NCBI GenBank assembly: GCA_017562135.1
Contig: QEYB01001132.1
Coordinates: 146,598 to 210,597, forward strand
DNA from: Dipylidium caninum
Lineage: Eukaryota > Platyhelminthes > Cestoda > Cyclophyllidea > Dipylidiidae
Length of the DNA stretch: 64,000 bases
Direction: 5' to 3'
Position numbers and translations under genes: made by a program. The notes below the pieces were generated by a model. That model had not been told where the DNA came from. It did not search any database and was given only the letters and a program-made list of their open reading frames with translations. Shown one piece after another: positions 1-13,806 of this stretch. Position 1 is the first letter of the stretch. Each line of letters begins with the position of its first letter.

Positions 1-179
1 GGTAGTCTTTTTCATCTGCTGCGCCTCCTCCGCTATCCAGAAATCCTCTGGCGTCAACAGACCTGTCATTTTTCTTATTTCTCCTTCACTTAAAAATTTT
101 TTTCCTTATGAAATGGTCTTTGGCGTATATCCGTACTGACTACATTAGTTTTGAAGTCATTTTTTTCCTTCATTTCCAG

Positions 180-2363
180 TGTCAGTCTTGGGTTGAACAG
201 AATACTCAGTTTTTAATCGACTTCATGATAAAGAAATACCCACCTATACAAGTTTGTGAGGTAGTGTTTTTTAACCTTTCAAGAATTGCACTGAATAAAG
301 CCTTAGTTGTAAGGTATCTTATTAATTTTTTTAGGAGTTGTCGATTTGCTACCACCAAGTACCAAACTTGCATCGAATTGTTGGAAAATGCGAAGTCTGT
401 GAGGAGATCATCAATTTCATTTACGAAAAACTGAAGGATGATGCAACCGTCGACCAGACCGAGAAAGTCCTGGAAACCGTCTGCCGATATCTGCCTAAGG
501 AAAACCTAAGAGCCATTGTAGGTCATTCGCACCGAGACCTTTCTCCTTTTGTCTGGTCACACCTTAGTATTCTCCTTCGACGCAAAGGTAGGACATGAAA
601 CTTTAATTTCCATCTTTTTCCTTTCCAGTGTCACGAATATATGAACGCTTACGGCCGGGTTATAATCGACTATTTAGTAAAGCATGTTCCCTCGAAAAAA
701 ATTTGCCAGGTAAGCTCGTACTGCCAGTGCATTGAATCTCAATGGGGGCTTGGTGGCACCTTTATATGGCCGTTTAGTCTTGGACAGGTGTGCCGATATG
801 CGCTGAGCTTCTCTCTTAGGCAGAGTTGATTGATCAAGTGCACATTTTACCATCCCGAGGGAATCCAGGTCGTGATTTAAACGTACCAAGAGCCTGGGCT
901 TTTGACTTTTTGGTTTTCTAATGATAGCACTTGCATTACTGTCCGTCGGACAACCTTCTTAAACGCTTGTGTAAAGACGACCCCTCGTTTTGGTGCCGTG
1001 ACAAACTTACCGCTGGGCTTTGTAACCGTGAGGACTTTTGTGAGGCGTTCATCTGGGAATCGACTCTTCCTTCCGACTCGAAGCCGCGTCCCCCCGTCGT
1101 TCGGAAGTAGGTTGTACATTGCAGTATTCCCATCATTATCGTAACGACCACCACCCCCTCTTCCCTTTCACGACCCAAATTGTTGAATTATCCTCTCCAT
1201 TCCGTGTTAGATATGATTGCAGTAAACTCTCAACCCTCGAGGACCGTTGTTCTAACGAAAGATTAATGCGTCTTTGCGGTTTTGAAGCCTTTTGTGGGGA
1301 TTACAAGCGCCACCCAGACGAGTCCTCGGAAGACTGCAGTTTCTGTCGCGGTCTAATCACCCGACGACTGACCTATGGTAGCTTCGCTCTTGACTGCTCA
1401 ATCTACATCGATGCGTCGAAGAGGGAGCAGGTATTATTGTTATCTTGCCGTTTTTTGTCTGTTCCTCGCTACGTTTCCTTAACTCACTCAATTTTTCGTC
1501 TCTCCTTCAGTGTGAACGTGTTTTATCTATCAGGATTCCCGGTCGTCTGGCCTTCGATAAAATTGATCTCGTTTGCAAGGTATTTTATTGCAGTAAATTG
1601 GGGGTGTTTGAGAAAGTGTGATCTAGGGCCACACGGCCGTTATCACGGGGAAGACCCACAGAACCCACCTTGTGAAGTACATAGGCACTTATTTCGGCTC
1701 AATTTGTCCTTTCCTTTATTAATATAGGAGAAGCAACTCTGCGACTCTGTTCCGCAATCTTCGTCACTGAATGGTGGTACAGAAGTCCAAAGTCTCCTTG
1801 GAGATGATCCCTGCTTATGGGGTCCCTCAGTCACCTGTCGTGATGTCGAGATTGCAGCTCGTTGCGGAGTAACCAAATACTGTCAAAGCCATGTATGGGG
1901 TTCAAGTCACCCGCAGCCCAGAGTTGGAAGGGTCCCTGGAATTGCCCTTGTTGATTGCTCACGTCCCCTGAGCGAACTTTGTGTTTCTCCGTTGTTGCGG
2001 TACTGTGGACCTTCGGTGCTGGAGCGGTGTCGTGTTTACGCCAATTCGGACGCTGGCAGTGGTGATCTGCGTCGAGAGATGTGTAAAGACCGTCCATTGA
2101 GCTTCTGTTCGGACGCCAAAATGGTGGAACTCTGCGCAATGGGAGAGTACTGCGAGGCGATGGGCGTTAGCCCTACACCTGCAACCCCTAAAGCTACAGA
2201 AAGCTCGAGTGATGGGAGATGTCTGAGCCCAGCCTTTGCCTGCCAGAATTACGCGACGCAGTGCTCTGTGACCAGGTGGAGATGTGTCGTCAGAAGTTTT
2301 TGGCACGGAGTGTTAGGGGCTAGAAATTTGACGCTTCCCCCGAGTTGCCTTGTGCCATTTTAA
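180..2363 (+). CDS. Saposin-like (prosaposin-type) multi-domain protein, 5' end outside window
   Basis: Saposins are small cysteine-rich lipid-binding or membrane-acting proteins, usually cut from a secreted or lysosomal precursor. Predicted exons are 180-260, 335-517, 629-709, 1125-1430 (its start is uncertain; 1211 is another acceptor), 1511-1579 and 1728-2363, ending in TAA. Exons 335-517 and 629-709 together form one saposin B domain: CEVC and TVCRYL in the first half, then CHEYM and KKIC in the second, giving the six-cysteine pattern split by a phase-0 intron. Exon 180-260 is the C-terminal half of a preceding domain (ends IQVCE). Exons 1125-1579 hold a more degenerate domain (CSFC to LVCK). 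Exon 1728-2363 carries four short saposin A-like units with spaced cysteines, for example CRDVEIAARCGVTKYC; a fifth lies near 1215-1300. The protein continues upstream of the window. The cysteine pattern makes the family assignment firm; the exact substrate is unknown. Confidence 0.8.
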
Positions 2364-2443
2364 TTCTCCTTTGATTCTCTTGACTCTGACTATCAATTTT
2401 CATCTCCTATGTATTTCCACGTTTCACCAGTTCATCTCTACTC

Positions 2444-2449
2444 AATAAA
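2444..2449 (+). promoter_or_regulatory. Polyadenylation signal of the saposin gene
   Basis: AATAAA lies 81 bp after the TAA stop of the saposin gene, the expected place for a short 3' UTR. Confidence 0.6.
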
Positions 2450-4900
2450 CGGTGGATTTTTCATTTGTCTCTTTTTTAAGAGGCATGGGGCATCCTAACC
2501 AACATATTGTCACTTTCTTTAGTTGAAGGTTTAATTGCTTTTCTTAACTTAATTGTTCCATGTCCACTAGTCCCTCCTGCATGTTAGTCAGCTCCTCATA
2601 ATGCTACTGACAGGATACAGTGGACTAGAACGTCATGGTGAGAAGTTTTCGTCGTCATACCTTCGTTCTTTCTTGATCTAAACTAGTCCAAATCAGGTAA
2701 GACACCAAATCAGGTAAGACACCAAGCCCTGTACAACTGCAACTGACGCTCATTTCATGCAAACGTGAGGTGAATGTTAATGGGCCATGCGCTTTGCAGC
2801 CGACGATGTTATTTGAAAACTAGACTCCGGACCTCAAGTCCACGTACGAAGTGGCCAGTGTAAACAACATGGTGTTCCACTTAATCGGTTGAGTAAGCGA
2901 ACCAAGTGTGATCGCTGTCACAATGAAAAAACAGAGGTCTGGAAGATTGGAAGATTTTTGTTTATAGGTCGGAGGGCTCCTTTACAGGCTGCTCTAAACA
3001 CTCCATTTCCATGAGTCTCATGAGGTGTGGACTGTGGTGCGTGGTGTTGCCCGCCCTCCCAAAACACCAATGTTTTGACCTCGCTTGACTTAAAGGCTGT
3101 GTGGCGTGAAGCATTCGTTATTACTCGCCTCTCAGTGACAAGAACTGCAGTGATTGAACTCTGCGAGGCTGATCTGGAAATTAGCATTAATGCAGTTTAC
3201 CTTGGGACTTGTTCGTGCGTAGGTGTCAAGGTAAACAATACCAGCAGGTGCTGTAGTGTAAATAATTAGCGATCGGATCACAAATTACTTGAACTAACCT
3301 GAACCATCGTCGACGCAGACGGTGGATATCAGTTGTCTACAAGTTTTGAAATAACAAGACCGCGTAGGGAAGTGTGACGTCGGTAATGAAAGGTCGAAGG
3401 AGAGGTAATTGTTCTATTACTCTGAACTAAGATAATTTCGAAAAGGATATCGCCCTTTTGTATAATCTGAAAGTGACGTGCGGTGCGACCCAAATCCTCG
3501 AGACAGGTCAATATACTACTAACAGATAAAAGTAACCGTGTGTTTTCAATAAGTATGTCCGTCAGACTTCGGTTACTGTGTATTCTCGAAAATGCATCTC
3601 ACCGGCCTCCATTCAAATCGTATCTGCTCATCCGAATGTTAGGGGTATCCAGACTGAAGAAGCATCAAGTAGCTGTGAGACCACCTGGATTTGGAGGGTT
3701 TGGGGTCTTGCCAAGTGGCTCAGGACCATTCGTAGCACTCGAGCCGACGGTCGGCTTGTCTTCAAGGGAAATTATGGCACCCTTGGCAAATTGTTTCGTG
3801 GGGAGCCATTGACATAGTGAATACGGTTGCTATTTTTTGATCTTGAAGCTGATCAGTGAAGGTTTACCAGTTTCACCCCAGTTCAGTTGTTTGAAATTAC
3901 ACATAATAACAAGACGATACTAACTTCATTTTTGATTGATTGTAAACAATACTGGCTATTACAGCCATATTTGGTGGGAATAAGAGGTAATCACAACTTG
4001 AAATGTGCCTACAATCGCTCATAAGTCGGTAGGCGATGCGTTGCTTGCCAATAATCTCGCATTTGGAAATTGTTAAGCTTTTGTTGTTAATCGTCATGAT
4101 GGCCTCAGGGACGATTTGTTTACTTGTACACAAAGTGACCCGCAGAATGGCGCCTAGTTTTGAAGTAAACCATTGTGAGGTCACATCCGGTTAGGCGTTT
4201 TAGGTTGTTGACACGCTTTTCCACAGTTTATGACGCGAATCGTCAGGCTGACAGTGTCAAATCGTGAGGGTTTTATATTTCACCCGGATCACTGCCTACT
4301 GTGATGAGTTAAAGAGAGACAGTCCAAGTGCACCTTTTCGCAGAAGGAGCCACTTTAAGGTCGTGTCAACCAGACCATCTATTGCAAATGAATACGTGTA
4401 GGGAGCTTCGCGAGCGAAAGCAGGACGATGTTCATCGCTGAGAGGGTACGAGGTGAGAAGTAAGACATATAACATTCGGTATATTGGTCCGATGCCACCA
4501 CTATACGTGGATTTCTATAAGACGCTGCATTAATGTGACTAATCTGCGCGTCGTGAGTGCTACTGATAACTAGCTGAGTAGCATTATTCCTCTCATGATT
4601 AATCTTGACTGGAAGTTGACCTGAGATTAAGGCAAAAGTCGTGACCGCTAAGATGACAAAAGGATGTTTGGAGGAGTGCGCATTTGGCCTCCAAAATATA
4701 TAGTTCAATTGATTGTCATTATTCTTCCCTCTTCTTCGCCTCCTGCCTCGGACAGACCCGCAGAGCAGGTGCCCGTCCATTCATTCTGAGGTGCCAACCA
4801 CCCAAGCATTTAACCACAACCACGCAGGCAGACACGCACACTCGCGTGCCAGCCACTCTTGCTCGACATTCTGTAAACACAGGTGGTTCGGCCACACAGA
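2450..4900. other. Intergenic region between saposin and peroxidasin
   Basis: I see no supportable gene here. Open frames at 3027-3269 and 3483-3812 overlap one another on both strands and lack domain features or splice context. The only repeat I noted is the 17-bp tandem copy at 2690-2723. Confidence 0.5.
2690..2723 (+). repeat. Perfect 17-bp tandem duplication
   Basis: The unit aaatcaggtaagacacc occurs twice back to back without mismatch. Confidence 0.85.
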
Positions 4901-4908
4901 TTTAGGCA

Positions 4909-4916
4909 TATATAAG
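4909..4916 (+). promoter_or_regulatory. TATA box of peroxidasin
   Basis: TATATAAG begins 44 bp upstream of the peroxidasin ATG. With a start site about 30 bp downstream of the box, the 5' UTR would be only 10-20 nt. Confidence 0.5.
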
Positions 4917-4952
4917 AAGGTTTAAAACTCGAAGCCACTTGGTGCTTCCGCA

Positions 4953-7900
4953 ATGCGTGAACTCGGCAACCTAGACGTTCTCATCTACTTTTGCCTTTTG
5001 GCTTTCCTTGGAACAATCAACACCAAAGATGTCTGCCCTCGCAGTTGTATTTGTTTTAGTCAGTCCATTGTCTGCCGTCGATCCTCGAAAACTGTCATTC
5101 CACGGCTCCCGGAATTCATTCAGGATCCAGAGGGCGGAGCTCTGCAGTATTTCGCTATGACCAGTACTAAGATATCTCGTGTACCGAGTGGAGCATTTGT
5201 GGGTTTACTCGACATTATGCATATTGACTTATCAAATAATGAAATTGAGAGTGTGGAGGAGGGCGCCTTCGCGAATCTACCAGTCTTGGCACATTTACTT
5301 CTACGTCAAAATCAGTTGACGCAATTGGCAGATAACATATTTGACAATTTGCCAGGTCTGGAAGAGCTCGATCTCTCTTTTAACCACTTGACTACTATTC
5401 CGGCATCGCTTGAGCGTTTGGTCGGTCTAAAGAGCCTCAGTCTGAGAGGGAATCCCCTAAATTGTGGCTGTGGGATCGTAGATTTTGCACGTTTGCTTCC
5501 ACTCTGGGAGGGGTCTTTGGATCGAGTGATGTGTAAAACCCCCACCGAGGTAGCTGGAAGGTCAGTCGCCGAGTTGGGACGGCAATATACGAGAGCGTTT
5601 GAGGGGACTCGCCATTTGGGCTTCTGGCCAGATGTATATGTCTACCCCGAGGGAGGGCAACCGAATCACTTGATTAGGACGCAAACTCCTTGGCCATTGC
5701 CCCACTGTCCAGAGACGGATTTGGGCGGTGAAATGGACAGTGAGGCGAACATGTCATCGTACGTGTTTGAAAGGCCTAAAATTGTGGAAGCTCCGGTCCC
5801 CGTTATGGTTTCCGAGGGTGAAAGAGTCTTCTTCGTGTGTCGGGCCATCGGATCGCCAGTGCCCAAAATCCACTGGATGCTGCCAACCAATAACACACAA
5901 TTTATCCATTTGTGGGACAAACGGAAGGTAAGAATGCAAGTCATAAATGCGCACCGACTAGATGTTTGTTCAGGTGAAACCGAGACTAATGACTTTCCCC
6001 TCTATTCACTTGGAATATTCGAAGGCTCCACCTATGGCCTTTAGTTCAAACACCTTTGGTACTCTGTTACTGAAAGAGAAAACTACCTCGAGCTAAATAG
6101 TGATGTAAAATGTTTCCCGTAAAAACGAGTGGTACTTTGCATGAGTGATGCGCCAATTTCATCTCGTAAATATTCTTGGCCAGAAGATGGGGAGAATTGC
6201 AAGTATCAGTTGACACCTCAGTTTGGCTCAGCTGTATTCTGGTGGACAAAAGGATTTTCTACATTTCAACACTTTATGAAATAACATCCGTCATTTTATT
6301 TAGACGTTGGAGTTACGAGAGGTGCATTCTTACCATGAGGGCACATATACCTGCATCGCGGAGAATCGGCTGGGCCAGACCAGTCACTCTGTTAGCTTGC
6401 AAATCCTGGATATTGTAAAACCTCAGATTACCAACGCCCCCTCGACACAAGCGATGGCGGGTGTTCCTGGCAGCGACATTGAACTTGTCTGTACAGCTCG
6501 AGGACGTCCGAGACCGAAAGTTGACTGGCTTTACACTCACACCTCCACTGCTAAGCGTCTGTCCACCCAAGGTCGTTACGTTGTTCGCAGTTCCGCTAAA
6601 TTGCTCAGCCAAACGGTGCACGACTTGGTTTACCGCGATCCTGCGCTCCTAAACGATGAGAGCCTTCGTGTGGAAGGCGAGGAAGAGTCGGTTACTTTGA
6701 CCATCCGCAATGTGACCGAACTCGACACTGAAGGTCGATATACGTGTTATGCCGCGAATCGCGCCGGTTCCACACGCGTGACTTCGTTGATAACCCTGAA
6801 GAAGGCGACTGATGCGACCGGTGACGAGGGAGTCGCCTCAGGCTCGGCAGTCGCTGACGCGGAACGTGACGAAAGGGAGTCGGACGAGGACTTGGTAAAG
6901 CGGGTTATTGAAAAGGCGAGACGGAGAATAGATGCAGCAATTCAGAAGACTGCGGACAATTTACGCGATCCAAAGAATCGTAGAAGTGCCTCTGATATTG
7001 CCTCTCTTTTCCGTCAACCCAGCAAAGCGGCTGTGGAGTTGGCCAGAGCCGCTGAAGTCTACGAGGCTGCTATTGACGAAGTGACACAAATCCTTCAACG
7101 ACAACGCAATCAATCCTGGGGAAAGGACAATGAGGGACCCTACCGCGGTGATGAAGACTTTGATGAGCGTAAACGCCAGGCAATGGGCGTTCAGTTGACA
7201 GCCGAACAATTAGCTATTATTGCACAACTCTCAGGTTGCGCCCAATCGCAACGTGTGGAGCCGTGTGACCGTCAACTCTGCTTCCACCTGCGCTACAGAT
7301 CAATTGACGGCAGTTGTAACAACCTCAAGTTCCCCAAATGGGGCGCAGCTCTATCACCATTCTATCGTCTACTGCCTCCAGTCTACGAGAATGGCGTCAA
7401 TCAACCGGTGGGATGGAATCCCGAAAAGCTCTATTTCGGTTATCCAAAACCTTCAGCTCGGCTTGTCTCCTACCGTCTACTGAGTGACGCAACTAAACTC
7501 CCCATCCACACTCGAAAGTGAGTTGATTGTGGGCATTGCGAAGCCTTGGGGGGATGGGGACAGAGTGGATGACTAGAAAGATGGGTTGGGAATGCGGATT
7601 TTGTCGACAGATGGATTCTACACTTTCTCTCGTTTTGTGAACGTGTTCAAAGTACCTAGTCTCTATCTTTTCTTATAGTTTGTACTTCTACTTTTGATTT
7701 AGTAGGAAAATCATATACCGTTTAGTTCTGTAGTTTTGCTGTTGGTATCCCGATTAAAAAACGGAAGAAGAAGACGCACACTTTGGACCTGCTTTATTGT
7801 ATTGTTGTCGAAAAGCCAAGAACGCATCGCCAGTATACGAGAAGTGATGTTGTGTAGATGGGAATGAAGCCTTGAAAGAAAGGCGGTGTCAAAAGTGGTT

Positions 7901-10900
7901 TGCCAGATTGAGCTGTGGTGATTTTTCACTGTAAGTGCTCAACGGTCTCGTTGTGGTTCAGTTGGAGCCGATGAGACCCGCTTCAATGGGGACTATTTTC
8001 GACTCAGAGCCTCGGGAGCACAACACGTGATGTCGCAGAGAAATTCGGTGCATCGCATATAGGCATTGAAAGGAAAAGGTTAAAAGCTTGGCTACGTCAA
8101 GAAACGCGGCCAACCTTTGGACTCGTGATTGGCTGAAGGAAATTCCTTTGGAGCAACGCGGTAGCATCTGCGATTCGCATCTTGGACGCAACGAGGTTGA
8201 TCCATTTCTGAAAAGACTCCTTACCGGTGTCGAAAGGCGGATAGTTGAGAAGAACGTTAATCGGAAGAGATCGTGGAGGCTGCCAGTTGAAGCAGCCCAT
8301 GCGGCGTCGAAAGCGGAGACTCACCAAGATGGATTATGCTCTCAGTCTAGTAAGGTTATGAGAGAAGTTTTGCCCTTTTGAACTTTTACCAAACAATCCA
8401 ACGATCCAATCAAACGTGCGCGTTCAACAAGTCGCCAAACTGAGCACTACAATTCAAGCAAAGCAGCCAGAAGTGTCAGGTCGTCGTAAGGGCGATGTTG
8501 TCCACGATGATAATGCAAATCCTAACAGATTTTTAGTCACTCGCCAAAAAGCCTTGGCTCTGGTGTGGGATGTGTGGTCCCATCCGTCATGTAGCCCTGA
8601 GCCTGCGCCTTTACATCACCAGTTATTTCGTCGTTTCAGGGGAAAGTCTTCAAGTGATAGAAGTTTTAATGATGGTGGTGGTGGTGATGATGTAGAATCA
8701 CTCGCAATTCAGTTTTTTGGTAGCAAATTCGGACTTTTTTACGAACGTGAGATTATGACACAGCCGGAATGATGGCACAAATGGTGGTGGACACAAAGTG
8801 GCAGGACCTATTTGAATAAAGTAATATTTTTCAGCAGAAATTTTGGATTTACACTTTTGCCTAAGATCCGCAATCAATTGGTTGCCAACCCAAGAATTGA
8901 ATCGACAAAGATGGCTCCCTTGATGAAGGGAGGAGATATTATAGGACTTTTTGTTGACTTGTTTGTTTGATTTGTTTTAATTTTGGCTGAAATATGCTCA
9001 TGTGAGAAGGTGTGGTTCCATGTGTGAACCATTTAGATTATCGTCGGTTATTGCCGAGTTGACCTTCATTTTCCCATTCTCTCTTCCACGTAGAAAGGAA
9101 AATTTGTACCCTCTTATTTGTGTATTTCCTCATGACTACATTGAGTGGTGATAAGTATCTTCCCCCCAAAAAATTAATCTACCTCCTACTTAAGGTGGCT
9201 GACCTCTCCGAGCTTACTTTGGTGTTTTAGATCTCAAAGCCAGTCTTAAAATGTGCATTATTCCATGATTATGACATTGTCAAGGCGCTCAGACTGAAAG
9301 GAAGTGGTATTGTGAGTAGAAGAAGTAGAATTTTAAGGTAAAAGCTGCATCTGAAACAAGCCACCTTCTTATTTGGTGTATCGAAGTGGACTGTGTAGCC
9401 GCACTGCATAATGCATTACGTGTGTTGTCGATAAAAGCCATATTCTTAGTAAAAATTTGAATTTTGCGTTCCTATTTAAAACCCTCAATTACTCAGTTGT
9501 CAAGCCAATTGATGAAGAAAATGGAAGTGGACTTGACGAGTGTGCGAAGGCAGAGACGAGTAAAGCGAGTGAAGAAAGGCGAGCATGGAGTTTATGGCGT
9601 TCTATTCCTTCCACTAGACTGGAGGCCTTCAATGAAAGAGTGAAGATGTTGTTGAAAGTTGGTAACCGAAGCTACGATACATCGAGCTCCTTCGATTTCC
9701 CTCACCACGAGAAGGAGGCTTTATTCGACGAAGATGACAAGTCCTCAGCCATGCTAATGCAGTGGGGCCAATTTCTCGACCACGATCTCGACTTCACTCC
9801 CGTTGACGCGTCTACCAGTCGCTTCAGTGATGGCCTCGGCTGCAATGAAACATGTATCAACGATCCTCCCTGTTTCCCCATTCCCACACCGCCTGAAGAT
9901 CCGCGTATTCGCCAGCGGTGTATTGGTTTTGCGCGCAGCTCTGCCACCTGCGGTTCTGGTTCCACCTCCATCCTCCTGGGCAGGCCGCAGCATCGGGAGC
10001 AGTTAAATCAGATCACGGCCTTCATCGATGCCTCCAATGTTTACGGAAGTGAGGACTTTGAGAGTGCCCAACTCCGTGACACCCTCTACGACGAGGGCCA
10101 CCTACGTGTGGGCATGCCCACACCAGCCGGGAAACAACTCCTCCCCTTTAACATCCGCGGTCAGGTAAATCTCCACACCATCTCACCCTAACATGTGTCC
10201 ACTCGTGCGATTATGACCTGGCAGGCTTTAAGTGGCTATCTGCGGCCAGACATGTCTAATGTCACATCATACACAATTCTTGGAGAGTGGAAAGCACTGA
10301 CTAAATGTGCATTATCGGCGAGGACCGCTGAAACCTGTCGAAAGGTGACACGAATTAATTCCAATCCATGTAGCTCGAAGATCGACATCATCTCTCGTAA
10401 CCACTTGTGGCTTACATTGCCTCCTCTGTCAATTTTACCTGTTAGCGGTTAAAAAAAGTGGCCTAAGGTGGTAGAGGGCAGTGTTTTCACTCTGCAGAGA
10501 CTTGAAGGCCACGTATAGCCCATATTGGGGCATGAGGCGTTTGTCATAGATTGTCACCTTTCAACACGAAATGCCAGTCGTTTACGGCACTCCGCCGCTA
10601 TATCATAAGATATACTTGACAAGGGAAAGGAGGTCTACTGATTAACTGGTAAACATGATGGCCTATAAAATTCGAGTCATTTCTTACCGTCTAAACAGTC
10701 GCACCAGGGCGGGAGAGAGTCGGAGAGTTGCGTGCGAAAGCGCTGAGAGCAAATGGCACACGTTGCGTAAATCCCCTTCGTACGTTTAGCTCGGTCTCCA
10801 GCATCACTCATTCACAAATTAAATAACGATTTGGCTTACAGTGCCAACGCCATTGGTGATCCTTTTCGGAATTTTGCTTATTTAGTGGGCCAACTCATGC

Positions 10901-13247
10901 TACTTAATACCATTTCAGTCGACTGAAATAAATTAAAACAAGTGGGTCAACTTTTTCACTCGTAGGTCCTATTTCACTCAGGCGAGGGAAACGCAAAAAT
11001 ACCACTTCTGTACCTATTTGATCTACTTTCATACCTTCCACAATTGGCAGTGATGATGAGGCTCCGGGAAGTCCAAATCCTTATTCCCTACCTCAATTCT
11101 ATTCCTCGTACTTATATCGCAGCTTAAACGTACTTTCCCTACCTGGCGTCGCCATTGGTTATCGTGCTACCTAAGAATGTTTATTATTATTATTATCATT
11201 ATCGTCGAAGTTCTGACTCTAGGACATGCGGCCCAACGATAGATGTGACAGCACCTTTCATGTTAGGCTTATTACGGCGGTCCTAAAAAAGAATTGTTTA
11301 TTTTAGAAAATTTTTGCAGCAAACTTTTATTGTGACATGAAAGAGTGGAAGTGGTCCCCCTTTAGCACTACCCCAAATGATTAAATTTCATACTGCGTAA
11401 ACACAAAAACGACAGCTAATTGCTAAGATCCCGCGCTGGAAAAAAGTTGGGGAAAATCCCATTGATTGTGCTATAACCCGCGATTGTAAATCCCAATTTC
11501 TCGGAGCTCCTCGATTTGACAGGACGCCTCGCTCTCACCCCGGCTGTAACGGCTACGGGGAACATTTTAAAAAGGTCGTCCTCCTCTGTGGACCCTCGAT
11601 CCTAAAGAAGGGACCACACTTTTCAATACAGAGTAGTGTTGCATTGACAGAAGTTCTGTCAGGAGGGAGGCATTCATCTCTGGGGCTTTCTTCCAGCTTG
11701 TTACCACCTACTCAGCAGTGAAAGATCCAAACTGAGTGACGACACTGGCAGAGGCTAGTTCAGATGCATTAGGCCCGGCCCCGATCACGATTTTCCCGTC
11801 ATACGAGTAGTGAGTTGAAGACTCGGTGAGGAGCGAAGTTTCATTTTGTAGAGACAGCGTAATTCAAATAAAGCACACCTGTCCTATTACAAGACGGTTT
11901 TGTATGTCACTGTATAAAAAAGCATTATGTTCTTCGCACCCTTCAATCTTTCAGGTGGATTGTCAGGCCGATCCGCAGCAGGATTTCGTTCCCTGTTTTA
12001 AGGCTGGAGACCACCGGAGCAATGAGAATCTCGGACTGGTGTCCATGCATACCATCTGGATGAGGGAGCACAATCGCATTGCCGACGAGTTGCGCTCCCT
12101 AAATCCCCACTGGTCGGGCGATCGACTGTACCAGGAGGCACGGAAGATAGTTGGCGCCTTAATGCAGTCCATCACTTATCGTGTCTGGCTCCCGAAGATC
12201 CTGGGTCCTCGCGGTATGGAGATGATGGGAGGCGAGACTTATCCCGGCTACGACAGCTCCGTTAATCCAACCATTAGCAATGAATTCGCAACTGCCGCTT
12301 TTCGATTTGGCCACACCCTCGTGTCGCCAATTACATTTCGACTGAACGAGAAGTGGGAGACCATACCGGAGGGACATTTACTCCTTCACAAAGCATTCTT
12401 TGCACCCGATCGAATGCTAACCGATGGTGGCATGGATCCAATCCTTCGCGGCCTCATTTTCCACGGTGTTCGAGATGTTGTCCGTAGACCCTCGTTAAAT
12501 CCTGAGTTAACAGAACGTCTCTTCGCGATGGCTCACCAACTGGCTCTCGATCTCGCATCATTGAACATTCAGCGTGGACGCGATCATGGCCTGCAACACT
12601 ACACAGCGTATGCCTACAAGATATGTGGTTTGGGGAGTTCAGCGGCCCCGGACTCCTTCGACGATCTGGCCGACAGAATCCGTGATTCCGCGATTCGAGA
12701 GGGTCTGCGCGCTGTGTACGGTCATCCAGGCAACATTGACCTCTTCGTCGGTGGTGTCCTGGAGGATGTAATGCCTGGAGCGAGAATGGGTCCCACATTT
12801 GCCTGCATCATTGCCGACCAATTTAAACGCATCAGAGCTGGAGACCGACTGTGGTACGAGTCGCCAGGTCTCTTCACCACCGCCCAGTTGGCTGAACTCC
12901 GTGACGCCGGCAGTTCGTTGGCTCGAGTTATCTGCGAAGACAGCGACAACATTACCGAAGTCCCCCTAGACGCCTTTCTCAGACCCACCAGTCGAAAAGA
13001 CCTCATTCCTTGCTCCCACGTGCCCAAGCTCAACCTCGCACTGTGGAAAGAATGTCCCTCTCCCAGTGCCATGCCATTCGGCTCCTACAACGATCTCGGT
13101 GTGTACTCTGATGAAACACTGAACAGACGCCGTCGAAGTCTCGTCCCCGAGGAGACGTACGCATCCAACGCGGCTGACATGTCGAGGATGTACACCGAAG
13201 TGGAGGAGGAGGTGGACCACGCATCAACTTACGCCAACGTCAGTTGA
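4953..13247 (+). CDS. PXDN: Peroxidasin: LRR, two Ig domains and animal haem peroxidase
   Basis: Peroxidasin is a secreted haem peroxidase of the extracellular matrix; in animals it makes hypobromous acid that forms sulfilimine crosslinks in collagen IV. Predicted exons: 4953-5927, 6304-7518, about 9712-10164 (start uncertain) and 11955-13247, joined in phase 0. In order: a signal peptide (residues 1-25), an LRR N-cap (CPRSCIC), leucine-rich repeats, an LRR C-cap (NPLNCGC), Ig domain 1 interrupted by intron 1 (ends [11 protein letters not shown]), Ig domain 2 (ends [10 protein letters not shown]), a helical linker (about [13 protein letters not shown]), then the peroxidase. Catalytic motifs are present: WGQFLDHD (distal Gln, Asp and His), AGDHRSNE (distal Arg and haem-linked Glu), FGHTLVSP (proximal His) and [10 protein letters not shown]. 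Vertebrate PXDN has four Ig domains and a C-terminal VWC domain; here there are two Ig domains and a short Arg-rich and acidic tail with no VWC. The last 402 bp lie inside the left inverted arm. Confidence 0.95.
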
Positions 13248-13710
13248 CCAGACCTAAACGCGGAACCTAGTGTAGGCAGGACGGTGGGAAGACGACGGCA
13301 CCTTGAGGTCTTCCCCATGTACTGCGTCTTTCAACATGATTTGCTGTGCAAAGCAACTGCTACTGAGGCCGATGCAGGCAGATGAAAAAGCTACGCTCTC
13401 CTCCTCAAAGCCTCTCCACCCTCACACCACATCACATCACATCACATCAGGTGGGACCTCTTCCAAGGTCACGGGGTCACATGATGTTGGCATTGAAGGT
13501 GTTGAAGGTGTTGAAGGTGTTGAAGGTGTGATCCAAGTGGACGCGTCGAGCGTGGAGAGTCGTCAGTTGTGTCCGAGTGTGCCACTGCGATGTGGTGGTG
13601 AACCAAGGGAAAAGGGAATTGAGGGAATGAGAGAGGGCAGTAGTGAAGTCTGGAGGCGGCATTGGCTCGTCCCTCGGTGGCGAGGTCGGGTTGGCCTCAC
13701 TCGACTGAAG

Positions 13711-13806
13711 AAAGGAAGGAAGGAAGGAAGGAAGGAAGGAAGGAAGGAGGAAGGAAGGAGGGAGGGAAGGAAGGAAGGAAGGAAGGAAGGAAGGAAGGAG
13801 GGAAGG
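13711..13806 (+). repeat. GGAAG/GGAA purine tract
   Basis: Nearly continuous aaggaagg repeats, homopurine on the plus strand. The matching tract in the right arm is the CTTCC run at 25331-25384, which is shorter. Confidence 0.85.

Noticed and set aside
8416..8772. 118-codon open frame inside peroxidasin intron 2
   Set aside because: The peroxidase domain is continuous without it, and it shows no family signature; part is a TGG/TGA repeat.
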